Shown here in pieces: positions 49,331-61,738 of a stretch of DNA of 64,000 bases. The number at the start of each line of letters is the position of its first letter. Within the stretch, counting starts at the first letter, position 1. This DNA comes from Artemisia argyi (lineage: Eukaryota; Streptophyta; Magnoliopsida; Asterales; Asteraceae): NCBI GenBank assembly GCA_030686995.1, contig CM060697.1:104221272-104285271 (forward strand), written 5' to 3'. A model generated the notes under the pieces. It did no database searches, was not told the origin of the DNA, and saw only the letters and a program-made list of their open reading frames with translations. The translations under genes were made by a program, and so were the position numbers.

Positions 49331-52300
49331 GCTTATGCAGGCACAAGAAAATGGGACTGTTTTGGATGAGGAAGCCTTACTCTTTCTGGCTGGTGATGAC
49401 GGAGATACATTTGATGCTGATGTAGATGATCAACCGGTTCAAGACTTAGCACTAAATGACCCGAATATCTTCCAAGTCGAGGACTTTGATGCATTTGACT
49501 CTGATGTTGATGATGAACCCACTGCTCAAACCATCTTCATGACTAATCTATCTGCTATTGTTTCCTCTCCACAACAGTCTGGATCTTCCATCACATCTGC
49601 CATCTCTGAGGTACCAACTTCACTCAACCAAAATGACTCTGCCAATCCACAGAAGGTGTGTGAACTTGTACAACTCAAGGATATTGACAACACAGGTGCC
49701 ATTGATATGGGAAATACCAATATTATCCCATATGAAAGGTATTTGCATGTCAATGGACTGCCAATTGTACCAAGTGATGCACCTTCTGTTGATAGTCATG
49801 AACTTGAGCTGCATGAGCACACTGTATACAACCCTGATGATTCTTTGCCAACTAGATTTAACATCCTTAAGGATCAGGTGACTATATACGAACAGCGGGC
49901 TAAATTTGAGCTTAATGAACGTGAGCAGAAAATGGAATAGCAAATGCGTGCTTACATAACTAAAAATAATTCCAAACAAGAAACATTAAAAAAGGGAGTT
50001 AATGTCTTTAAAGAAACAATTGGATTAAACTGTTAAACAAAAACAGGAAATTCAAAAGGGGTTAACCTCGCTCAAACATGATTACAAAGACAAAGAAACA
50101 AAACTTTTAAATGATGTTTCTAATCTCAAAACGTCGAAAAATAAACTGGAAGAAAAGTTGTACACGCAAGGCCAAACCATCCAATCTGCTCAAATGATGC
50201 AGAACCATAGGAAATTAAGAGATGAGTTTAGTGAACAGGATGCCTCTAAACCTAAGGTCAACTTCCTTAGAAATGGTATAGGTGCTCAACCCGCATTGTA
50301 TGATGCAAACATTATGTTTGAACCTGACCATGCCCCTCCTGATGTGAGATCCTACGACGAAATTGACGAAATGGAAGATAGGACTAGAGATAAACTAGCT
50401 GAGAAATTAAAGGATCCCGTGTGTATTGCTAATAATATTGTCTTTCACTATGATTACACTGATGATAATCATTCAGCTATTTTTGTCCTTCAAAAGAAAA
50501 TCCTTCCTGAAAAAGTTTTTTGGAATATTGATATTGAGAAAATGAAAGCTGAAAGACTTGTGGGTAAAACACGAACAATTTTTAGGATAGCTGATCCAAC
50601 CATTTATCCTCTGAACACTCCCATGCACCTTGTACCATTTACTCTTCCCACACAGTGTAATACTCTTATTGGATTATATGTACTAGGACAAATGTTTAAT
50701 GATTTTGAGAAAACATGTAAAAAGAGAATTACACCAACTGGGATTACTGAAGGGGAAAGGGGATTTGAACAAACAAAACGATGTTACCTAACTGAAGTCA
50801 TGCCATTCTTCAATCTTCTTAAAGAACACTTTGAGGGCCTTAAAAAGACAATTAATGATGATGTAACGGATATGAAAAAGATCTTCAAAGAGGTGGAAAA
50901 TGAGGGTAAACAATTGGCAATTGATTTCAAATATAGTGAAATTGACAGGAAAAACATTCTTATTATGAATGAAAACTTGATTGCTAATTGCATTGCTCAA
51001 GATGTTTTCTACACTGTCACCGACTCTGCATTATCTGCTCGAAAATTTCATGAAATGTCGGTTACGTTGAATGTATTTCAGAATCGTGTGATTGAGCTTG
51101 AGGGGGAGATTTTGAAATTACACAATAAAATTCAAAACGACGACCATGATAACATGGTCAGGCATTTCTCAAAACTAGAAGTTGATAATCTTAATTTACA
51201 ACTACAATATCAACATCTAGAAGAAAGCATAAAGATCTCAAATGTCAAGACATCTTCGGATGCTCCTGAATTTGACACATGTTTTGAATTATCCAAAAAG
51301 AATGAAGTAATTCAAGCTCACTCAAACACGATTCGGAAATTGAGGGCCCAAATTGCACAATTAAAGTCTAACATGGGCAATGTAATCAATACCAGTCACC
51401 AAATGTCGCTAGATTCTCAAAACTTTCAGAAACAAGACATCATTAACGCATTACAACATGAAAATGAGTGGCTTCGTGCTGAAATGTCAAACGTTAAACA
51501 ACGTTACAAAGAGTTATTTGAGTCTATTAAAATATCACGTGACCAAAACAACGAAAGAGTCACTTCTTTGTCAAATGAAATTGAGAATCTAAAGACCATG
51601 GTGAAGGGTAAAATGCTCGTCGTTTCATGTGATCATGCAATTTCCAATGTTCATGCTTGTAAGAAATATGCGTGCGAAGCTTTGAATGTTTCTCTTCCCC
51701 TTAGGAACAATAAGTTAGTTCATAGAAACTATCTTAGATATCTTAAGGATTGCCTGCTCATACTTAGAGAAACCATTGAAGATAATGGGATAACTGAACC
51801 ACTGGATGATGTTATTGTTGGTGCATGCTTCCTCACTAATAGAGCACAGGAATTATTAGAATACGCTATAGGATCATGCACCAAGAATGATAACAAGTCG
51901 GATAGGTCATTTGCATCGCACTCTAACACTAGAAATAAACATGTTACATTTGATTATCCTCAAACCATGTCACAATCCACCACCATGATCACCGGTAAAC
52001 AAGTAGCAATTAAGCATACTAATATTCCCGTCATTGCTTCTACAGGAGTAAACGGTGTATCTAAAGCTAGCAAGTCACAGCCTAGGTGCAACACAAAGAA
52101 TGATAGGACTTTGCCGGCTAAGAGTGCACTTATGAAGGAAGTAAAAGAATCCTCTAGGAACAATAAAGTTATGATTAATGAAAGGAATCGAGTTGAATCA
52201 AACATTTGTGTTAACAATGATGTAATTAATACGAATTCTGGTGCTATTTATAAGACTTGTAACGAATGTTTATTTTTTGGTAATCATGATGCTTGTGTTG

Positions 52301-52401
52301 TGTCCTTCCTAAAATCCACTATGCAATCTCCGGTCATAAATGTTTCAAGTGCAAAAAGGGTTATACAAGTCTGGAATAAAAACAGGAAAAATGTTCACTA
52401 A
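49331..52401 (+). pseudogene. Copia coiled-coil linker region between Gag and protease
   Basis: After the knuckle: acidic FLAGDDGDTFDADVDDQPVQ and FDSDVDDEPTAQ, then heptad-rich segments. The main frame (50158-52401, 747 codons) has repeated Leu/Lys/Glu/Asn helices (for example NVFQNRVIELEGEILKLHNK, NTIRKLRAQIAQLKSN) and the phrase CKKRITPTGITEGERGFEQT. A stop at 49938 and frame changes before 50158 break it. No enzymatic motif. This extension is characteristic of some Asteraceae Copia families; its function is unknown. Confidence 0.75.
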
Positions 52402-52459
52402 TGTTGGTTATCAATAGAGACCTACTGGAAGGAAATTCATCCTAGGAGAAAAGTGCCCA

Positions 52460-54318
52460 TTGACTAGGATCACTAACTCCAAAGTTGTGCCTATTAGGAA
52501 ATGGAGACCTACTGGTAGAAGGTTCCCAGTACAAGCACTTAGTACCACTCCTAAGTCTAGTGCATCAAACTGTAAAAATTCCAGTAATATATCCGTGACA
52601 TACGATAATCCAATATTTGTGTGTTCTAACCAAATGGACCCCAACTGTTTGTGGGGCTCCAGCTTTTTCAGTTATCCACCATTGTCTAGATTCAAATGCA
52701 GGTCGTACAAATCGTCCTTTGGTATTTGGACTTAGGCTGCTCAAAACATATGACTGGAGATCGCTCGCGGCTCAAGAATTTCGTGGAAAAGTTCATTGGT
52801 ACGGTCAGATTCGGGAACGACCATTTTGGAACTATAATGGGTTATGGTGATTACGTCTTTGGAGACAGTGTGATATCCAGAGTATACTACGTGGAGGGAC
52901 TTAGACACAATCTATTTTCTGTTGGTCAATTCTGTGACTCTGATCTTGAAGTTGCCTTCAGAAAGCACACCTGTTTTGTTAGAGAATTAGATGGTGTAGA
53001 TCTTCTCAAAGGGAGTCGGGGCACTAATCTTTATACCATCTTTATTGAAGACATGTTGCGGTCTTCTCCAATCTGCTTGCTTTCAAAAGCCTCTAAGAAC
53101 AAATCATGGTTGTGGCATCGTCGTTTAAACCATTTGAACTTCGGTACCATCAATGAACTCACACGTAAGGATCTTGTTCGAGGCTTGCCAAGACTTAAGT
53201 ATGAAAAGGATCATTTATGCTCCGCATGTCAAATGGGCAAGAGCAAAAAGCACACCCATATACCCAAAACTGTCAATTCCATCATGGAAGTCCTACATAC
53301 TCTTCACATGGATCTCTGTGGACCAATGAGGATTCAAAGTATCAACGGAAAGAAATACGTGCTAGTTATTGTTGATGATTATTCTCGTTTCACGTGGGTA
53401 AAGTCTTTACGATCAAAAGATGAAACTCCAGAAATCATCATCAAACTCATCAAGCAATTGCAAGTTCGACTCAACAAAACAGTTAGATTCATTCATACTG
53501 ATAATGGAACGGAGTTCGTGAACAAACAACTTACTCAATTTTATGAAGGTTTCGGCATTAGTCATCAAAAGAGCATTCCACATACTCCTCAACAAAATGG
53601 AATTGTTGAAAGGCGTAATCGCACCTTGGTTAAAGCTGCTAGGACTATGCTCATCTTCTCCAAAGCTCCTATGTTCTTTTGGGCTGAGGCAATTACAACC
53701 GCTTGTTACACACAGAACCGATCCTTGATACACCCTCTCCACTGCAAGACTCCATATGAACTGGTTCATGGCAAAAAACTAGACCTTTCGTTTCTTAGAG
53801 TATTTGGCGCATTGTGCTATCCAACAAATGACAGTGAAGACCATGGGAAACTCAAGGCCAAGGCCGACATTGGTTTCTTCGTTGGTTATGCTCCAGAACG
53901 AAGGGGGTACCGAATCTACAACAAACGTACCAGAGACATTATGGAAACAATCCACGTTACATTCGATGAGCTGACTGAGCAACCGGCTCCTGGACAATCA
54001 AGTTCTGGACCCGTACCTAACCTTTTGTCTCCTAGACCTATAAGCTCCGGGCTTGTACAGAATCCCACTCCTAATACTTGTTTTGTACCTCCTACAAGTG
54101 AAGATTGGAGGAAACTGTTTGACCCAATGTTTGATGAATACTTTGAACCTCAAAACATGGATGCTCCAGAAGCTACAGTCGTTCCACAACCAGCTGGGGT
54201 AGCAAATGTCCCATATGTTAATGCTGGGCCATCCACTTCGTTGTCATGGGATCCTGAAGCCCCCACCATCAGTCGTTCAGTTACCACATCTAATGGTCAA
54301 TCTTCATCTGTACAATGA
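52460..54318 (+). pseudogene. pol (PR-IN): Copia protease and integrase
   Basis: WRPTGRRFPV precedes the protease, whose active site reads YLDLGCSKHMTG; the catalytic D-S/T-G is DLG here. Then the GAG_pre-integrase HHCC finger WLWHRRLNHLNFGTIN...CSACQMGK, and the integrase core with HMDLCGPM, HTDNGTEF and TPQQNGIVERRNRTL (D, D, E all present). The chain continues to the C-terminal FVGYAPERRGYRIYN. The frame ends at a TGA at 54316. A frame change lies between about 52650 and 52735. Confidence 0.9.
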
Positions 54319-54327
54319 ATAACAACT

Positions 54328-56161
54328 GTGGATAATTCATTTGAAGTAAATCCTTTCGCTCCACCTGATGATGAGCCATTTGTTAACATCTTTGCTCCTG
54401 AATCGTCAAATGAAGCAACATCCTCAGACGAATCTAACACGGCTACCTCGGTTCCCTATCCTCAACCCCATGAACACCTTAGGAAATGGACAAATGATCA
54501 CCCAATTGACAACATTATTGGAAACCCTTCTCGTCCGGTATCAACCCGTAAGCAACTTGCAACCGACGCATTGTGGTGCTTCTTCAATTATGTTCTCTCT
54601 AAAGCAGAGCCAAAAGATTTCAAGGATGCAATGTCTAAACACTCATGGTTGACTACTATGGTGGACAAGATTCATGAGTTTGATCGACTTGAAGTGTGGG
54701 AATTAGTACCACCTCCCGAGTGTGCTATGATCATTGCTCTCAAATGGATATTCAAAGTAAAACTAGATGAGCATGGAGACGTATTGAAGAACAAGGAAAG
54801 GCTTGTGGCAAAAGGATTTCGTCAAGAAGAAGGAATCGACTTTGAATAATCCTTCGCGCCTGTTGCCAGAATTGAAGCCATGAGAATATTTCTCGCTAAT
54901 GCTGCAAGTCAGAACATGGTAGTTTATCAAATGGATGTTAAGACTACATTCTTAAATGGTGATCCTAAAGAGGTGGTATATGTTAGTCAACCTGAAGGAT
55001 TCGTGGATCCAGAACGTCCTAACCATGTTTACCGTTTGAAGAAGGCACTTTATGGGCTTAAGTAAGCCCCTAGAGCGTGGTATGATATCTTGTCAAAATT
55101 TCTTCTTGCTAACGAGTTAAAGGTGCTGTTGATCCTACACTCTTTACCAGAAAAACGGGTAAACACTTTCTTCATGTACAAATCTATGTTGATGATATCA
55201 TATTTGCCTCATCTTATCCCAAAGAGTGTGATCGTTTTTCCCAAGAGATGAGTTCTGAGTTCTGAGTTCCAAATGTCCATGATGGGTCAAATGTCATTCT
55301 TTCTAGGCTTACAAATATCTCAAAATCCCAATGGCATCTTTATTAATCAATCCAAGTATGCTAATGAAATTTTAAAGAAATTTGGATTCGATTCCTGTGA
55401 CTCAGTTGATACTCCTATGATTGAAAGATCAAAACTAGATGAAGATGATGTTGGGATCCCGGTCGAACAAACCAAGTATCGAAGCATGATCGGTTCCTTA
55501 ATGTATCTTACTGCTAGCAGACCGGATCTTCTTTTTGCAGTTTGCATGTGTGCTCGGTATCAATCCAAACCTACCAAGAAACACCTGGAAGCTGTCAAGA
55601 GAGTCTTTCGGTATCTTAAAGGAACAATCCACATGGGCCCATGGTACCCCAAGGACACGTCTATGGCGCTCACAGCCTATTCTGATGCTGACCATGCGGG
55701 ATGTCAAGATACTCGTCGAAGTACTTCTGGGGGTGCTCAATTTTTGGGTAATAAGCTAGTCAGTTGGTCTTCAAAGAAACAAATAAGTACATCGATATCC
55801 TCCACAGAGGCTGAATACATTGCCATGTCCTCGTGCTGTGCTCAGATTCTATGGATGAGATCTCAACTTTTCGACTATGGCTTCGTATGCAACAAGATTC
55901 CCATGTACTGCGACAACAAAAGTGCGATTGCACTCTGCTGCAACAATGTCCAGCACTTAAGGACTAAGCACATTGACATTCGACATCACTTCATCAGGGA
56001 GCAAGTTGAGAAAGGAATTGTGGAACTTTACTTCGTGAGGACTGAGTTCCAGCAAGCTGATATCTTCACCAAAGCAATTTCAATTCATCCTCCCTCGCCT
56101 TGGTATGAAGAGTCTCACGCCTGAGGATCTCATAAGTCTTCAGGAAGATCAGGAGGAGTAA
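54328..56161 (+). pseudogene. pol (RT-RH): Copia reverse transcriptase and RNase H
   Basis: [49 protein letters not shown] and the catalytic YVDD at 55185-55196. RNase [41 protein letters not shown] and [10 protein letters not shown]. Broken by stops at 54847 and 55063, a frameshift before 55130, and a duplicated TGAGTTC near 55250-55268 that creates a TGA. The last ~40 nt need a frame change to reach [17 protein letters not shown] ending and the TAA near 56159. Confidence 0.9.
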
Positions 56162-59100
56162 AGGGGTTGCTTCACATATTCTTTGTACATAGTATTAAAA
56201 CAAAAGAAAATAGAAAAATATAAAACTTACAAAAAACCATAAAAATCATAAAATCATAAAAACCAAAAAAAAAATATTCTACTCACGACATGTCTCTTGT
56301 GTAATCAATATTATGTACGTTTCTAGAAATGTCATTCGATAATGACACGGAAACATACATATGCTTGAGCAAGAGTTTTTCTTATTAATAATGTTTTTCT
56401 AAAACATGTCGGTTCTAAAATTATTCTCTCAAAATGGTTTGCTATTACTTCAGATAGCAACCCGGTCTTAATATTGGGGAAAGTTCATCGCCAAAACGAT
56501 GACTGTTTCTAACAAAGGCATGAATTACTTTATATTCGTGCCTTTTCCGATCTGATGTACGCTTAAGTGCATCATTTCGGGTAAAAGAAGAGAAGTCTTC
56601 TTTTCATCTCAAATATTTTTCCTTCAATTATTCTTCGGGAAAATATTTGTTCCAAACTTGGTGGTACCATGGTTTTTGAAGATCAAACAAAATCGTAATG
56701 TTGTTTAAAATTTGCCTCTCAATCGATGCTAAAAGAATTAATACTTTGCGCAAAATGTTTAATTTTAAATGTGCCATCGATTGAGGGGGAGAACGATTTC
56801 AAACACTATATATCATCAAAACAAGAACTTTGTGCATAACTACAGTGGATTAAGTGTAATTGTTATGTGTTAGTATATGAATTTTTCATGAGTTTCTCAC
56901 TAAACTCAAAATTATTTATAAACTCATCACCTCTAACACATAACATACTCCCTCAAGTTTTGAGGGGAGCTAAAATGTCGTCTCAAAATCAGTCATCCTT
57001 AAATATGACACATCTTTCTCCCAAAATCTTTAAACTTATTTAAATCACTTGGGATCACAAATCTCAATTGGTTTGAAATTTTTGATCGAGGGAGAAGATG
57101 TGATTTAAATATGAGAAACTGATTAAAATGTGATGTTTTGAACCCAAAAACAAAAATATGCTCTTCCCTATGTGCCAAACTGGTATGTGTTAATTCACAT
57201 ACCTTTTCATAGCCAAAAATGGACCCAAATAGACTAATTATGCTAACAAATGCCAAAGAATGTGTGTTTTTATGTTTGTGAACGTGCAGGTACGGATACA
57301 TCGTAAAAAGACGAAAAACAAGCAAAAACCCGGCAATAACGAGCATAAGAGTAGAAAGAGTCAGAAAGTCAAGCTGGAAATCATTTTGAGCTTATAAAGT
57401 CCTCAGAGATTGATATATGTGCAAAAGTGATCCTTGTGTGAAGTTTGAAGAAAGTTCAGATTTGGTCCTTATACTTTTTAGAGTTTACACATTCAGTCCC
57501 TTATGGAATTTATGAAGAGAAGGTCAAAATCAACCCTTGGAGAATCAAAGTTGTCATCATAAGTCCTTGAAAGATATTTTTGAACAATGGCAGAAAAGGT
57601 CCTCAAAGTTTCAATAATTACAAATTTGGTCCTTGAATAATAAAATCTGAAAATCAAGTCCATTCCATCTTATTAATACCAAATCCAATAATAAAAACCC
57701 CAAAGCCCACTTTCTCATATCCAGCCCAATCTTCCCACTACCCAAGCCCAAGTCCCACGGGTCAAAGGTCAAAAGTTTAGTCAAACAAATAAATAAATCT
57801 TACCCCGCCCCTTTTATTCATCCCCAAATTCCCATTTACCCAGTCCCCATGAACGCTAACCCCCAATCAAAATCATTACTGTAATTAAGGGTATAGACGT
57901 CAAATCAAGAGAGTTTCTAGAAGGATTATGTGATGTCAGAGCATGTCAGAAGCGAAGAAGCACACGGGGGGCTACGTGGCAGGCTACAATTGGATGGAAC
58001 GCGTCAACAAACGCAATCCAAGGGTGTATATCAATTGGCAATGATTGGATAGTGATCTTATGGTGCTGAGAGGATTCAAACAAGCACAACTCACACGGAT
58101 TGCCAGCTTGGCAATCCGTGAGCTCACTCCTCACTCCTCTCCTATATATAGAGGTCGTCATTAGTAGCCATTTTAGTAGTGAAACTCTGTCAAAATTTCA
58201 GTAGAATGTATTAGCTTAGTTGTTGTAATTTTTTACATGAATTCTTAATAAAAGTTTTTAGTTTTCTTTCATATCATTCAGCTTATTAATCATTTCCTAT
58301 TGCTTATTTTGTTTTAATTTTGTCTTAATCTTGTTTAATCTCAGTTGATTTTAGCTTATCTTCTATTACTTTCATTCAAACTTTAGTCATTTACAGAAAA
58401 AGAAAAAAAAAATATAAATAAAAATCAGAAAATTATAAATATATATAAAAAATGTTTCAAAATTAGTTGTGTTAGGTCTCAAATAAGCTGCATCAGCTTA
58501 TAAGCAATATATACAAGCTTTATAGCTTGTTGTATATCAGTTTCCATTTCAGTCATCAAAAGTACTTGGACAGTCAAAATAAGTCAAAGGTGATTTGATC
58601 CTGTGTTCCTGAGGTGTATTTGGATAAGCTTGGACAGAAAGGGAAGGTCCTGCCTATCCTAGAGATAGGCAAGCTCAGTGAGTCCCCCTCTGTTCATGCT
58701 GAGGGGGAGTGTTTTGGTATAAATTCTGATTCAAAAGTTCTAATCATTGGTGATAGTAATAGTTGTGATTGAGCTTATTTGCTAGTAGATTACATCTGAT
58801 TGTTTGTTAGGATTGTTTCATTTTTATGATTTTGAGCATCTGTTAGCTTAGATCTGAGTTAGTAAGCTTCATTTAATCATCTGTCATATAATTGCTCTGA
58901 GTTTTCTGTGACTGTGTTGTACCTTAGATCTGCGATTATTTTGATTCACTGTAGCATCATTGGTAACATTTAGGATTGTTGTTGGAGGTTTAAACTGAAT
59001 TGGATTGGATTGGTGTTACTCAGTAGTATTAGAACAGATTTTATAGCATAACTGATAGTATTAGGGGTGTTTGGATCTGAATTTGCTGTTCTTAATAGTT

Positions 59101-61305
59101 GTGGAATTGGTAAATTCATTGCACACATAGGTTTACTTAGAGTAAAAATAGATTTATATACCAATTTGATAGTAAGTTTACACATTAAAAGTCAAAGTTA
59201 GTTGTTAGATAGCTTAATTGATAATATAAGTTGAAATTAGTTGGCTAAATTGAAGTAGTAGTTGCATCTTAAGTCATTTTAGTTTAAATCAGTGCAAAAT
59301 TAGTTTAGATTAACATTTAGAAGTAGTTTTATTAAATCAAAGTTGAAATTAGTCAAATAGATCAAGTAATTGAAAAGTCAACTCATTTAATTTTAGTGTC
59401 ATTAGCTGCTGAACTTGTTTGATTTTAGAGTAGCATACATTAGTTTTTGGTAATAGAATTGCTTGATTTAGTAACTCAGTTGCACTTTTGAACTTTTGCC
59501 CCAATTAGCTGGTACTTTAGAGCTTATCTATAGTGCTTATTGAACCTGTGAAATAGCCTAGTTGAGACAGTGTACCTGTTTGAATTTGGAAGCCTGCAAT
59601 TGATCATTTGAGCCTATTTCTGTGTTTGATGATTGTTTCTGAGCTTAATTTGAGTAGTAATAGTATTGTGTTTCATTGCTTTACTTCTGTACAAGTCTGT
59701 GCTTATTCTGCTTTATAAGTGAGCTTATTATTTGAGCTTAATGCATATAATTTTGTGATCTGTGGAGTTCTGAAATTGAATTGGATCACAACTTTGCAAA
59801 TCTGAGCATAATATAGCATAATATCATTGTGTTTAGAGTTTCAAACATTTTGGTTCACAAGTGCTTAATAATAAGCACTTGTGAATAAGCAGTTTGGTCC
59901 AAATAAGCACTTAATCAGCTTAATTACACTTTTAAATTTTTCTCAAAGTTCTTTTTATTATTTTTGATTTTCTGGAATTTTTCCAGATTTTTCCAAGTTG
60001 ATTTAGTATATATTTTTTTTTTTTTTTTTTAATTTTCCTTTGATTTTAATCATTCTTAAATAGTTTTTATTAAACAAAAATCCATAAAAATTCAGAAAAA
60101 GCTGTGAAAAATACAAAAATATTTTAGGAAATTCTTTTATTATATTTTAGATTTTTCAGAAATTAATTTTCATTTTTCCACTTTATTTTTCTATTTTCTT
60201 CCATTTTTAATTCATTTAAAATTACAAAAATCAAAATAAATTCATAAAAAATAATAGAAAAGTCAAAAAAAAATATTTTTCTTTTTCTGGAAATTCATTT
60301 TAGTAGTTTAAGATTTTTAGAAAATTAATTCACGTTTGTAGGATCATTTTTCGTTAAAAGTTACGTTTTACTTTTCATTTTTACGTTTTTAACTTTTGTG
60401 CATATCTAACTTGTACTTCTTGCATATTTCATATATGTTTGTTAATACTTGAATTACTTGATCACTATTTTCTTTTTCACCACTTCTCAATACACGATTT
60501 TCACGAATCAATATTCTTGATTCCATTCACCTTCACTCGGATACGACTCGGGTGATCCGTATTTCTTGCGGATCATTTCGATATTATACTACTATACTAT
60601 AATAAGTTGATTTTCACACAATCACAAACTCTTTTGTATATCAATGCACATATTGAGGGGAAGCAAAATGGTTTGTGAAAAATGATCCTTGCATCTCATA
60701 TGAGTGCATCTCAGTCTTGACTCATGAATTGACGAAACATAACTGTCCTGAATCGAAAGGACTAGTACTGGACGGGTAATAACTTCAAGCTAGTTTAACC
60801 AGTGATGTAAGCGTGTCTCGAAAAGGACTAGTCTGAGTAAAATGTACCGTTTCGAGAAACCTTGGGTGAATCTGATCGGGCCGGGTAATAACTTCAAGCT
60901 AGTTCAACTAGTGATGTAAGCGTGTCTCGAATGCCCGGTCATGTTCACTTAAGGTAGATCAATTCAAAAAGTGCAACTTTTCCCGTCATGTGCAAATTTT
61001 CAAATCAATACATATGAGCACATGTTAAGGGGGAGCATTTGAAAATGACAAAACTCTCAATGTGTTAACAAAATGTGTTTCTCAATCATAAACACGTTGA
61101 GAGAATTTTCAATGATTTGGTAAATGGTAACATAGGATAGTCATGAAGTTATACGGTGGCTAAGGTTAGGAAAACCGTCCCATGATCCGCCAGAGCCGGA
61201 GGGATCTACCCATGGACAATACCAAATAGATAGTATTAGAAAGTCCGTAGGTATGATTATGAAAATAGGAGAAATGTGAGAATGGAGAAAGAAGTGGTTG
61301 AAGAA
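56162..61305 (+). other. Long non-coding 3' region of the Copia element
   Basis: No credible envelope-like frame. Polypurine GAGGGGGAG tracts occur near 56783, 58696 and 61027 (AAGGGGGAGC); none is followed by the 5' LTR sequence. A CCTATATATAGAGG TATA box near 58141 and AATAAA near 58248 resemble an LTR promoter/polyadenylation pair. An ~49-bp motif containing GTGATGTAAGCGTGTCTCGA occurs twice (about 60776-60823 and 60884-60931). From about 60650 to 61305 the sequence is an inverted match to 62920-63640. Confidence 0.6.
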
Positions 61306-61725
61306 TGTAGGACCTTGAATATCACAACTTTATCACACCAATATATAAGCAAAATAAGAAGGAAAGATGGAAAGATGGTGACTTGTATGAAGTATATGTA
61401 ATTCATGTATTAGAGAGAGAGAGATGGAAATGAGATCTTTTATTCAAAGAAAACACACACAAATACACACACAAGCACACACCTCAAATGAGCCTTTGAG
61501 GTGTTCAAATAGTAAGTTACAAGAGATGCCCTAAGGCTTTCTATGGGCTTGGGCTTGGACTTGGTTACATGATTAGATAACAAGGCTTATGTAACATAGC
61601 ACATAACATATTAGCTTGCCAAGTCCAAAGCCCAATGATTAAACTATTACTAATCTTAACAAACGACACAAAGTTATAATATGAGAATGACCATCACTTC
61701 TATATACATATTTTTAATGCTAACA
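61306..61725 (-). repeat. Copia 3' LTR, minus strand
   Basis: Plus-strand TGTAGGACC...GCTAACA, 420 bp. On the minus strand it starts TGTTAGCATT, has TTTGAATAAAAGATC (polyadenylation signal) and CTCTCTCTCTAAT, and ends GGTCCTACA. Confidence 0.75.
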
Positions 61726-61738
61726 ATCTCCCCCTAAG
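61726..61738 (-). other. Polypurine tract of minus-strand Copia
   Basis: Minus strand CTTAGGGGGAGAT immediately before the LTR TGTTAGC. Confidence 0.75.

Larger units (their letters stand above)
46794..61305 (+). mobile_element. Decayed Ty1/copia retrotransposon (SIRE/Maximus-like layout), 3' end not in view
   Basis: Order: 5' LTR (46794-47165), PBS, a leader with a GAGTTG array, gag, a long coiled-coil region, protease, integrase, reverse transcriptase, RNase H, then ~5 kb non-coding with several AGGGGGAG purine tracts. It is inserted in the right LTR of the older minus-strand element. No copy of its 5' LTR was seen downstream before 61305, where another Copia interrupts it. Multiple stops and frameshifts in every domain make it inactive. 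Confidence 0.85.

Noticed and set aside
58141..58260. 3' LTR of the plus-strand Copia
   Set aside because: TATA box and AATAAA are suggestive, but the sequence does not match the 5' LTR and no TG..CA borders with PPT fit.
58970..59185. 71-codon minus-strand frame, and other 60-90-codon frames in intergenic and LTR DNA
   Set aside because: Length expected by chance in A+T-rich DNA; no motifs, exon context or conservation visible.
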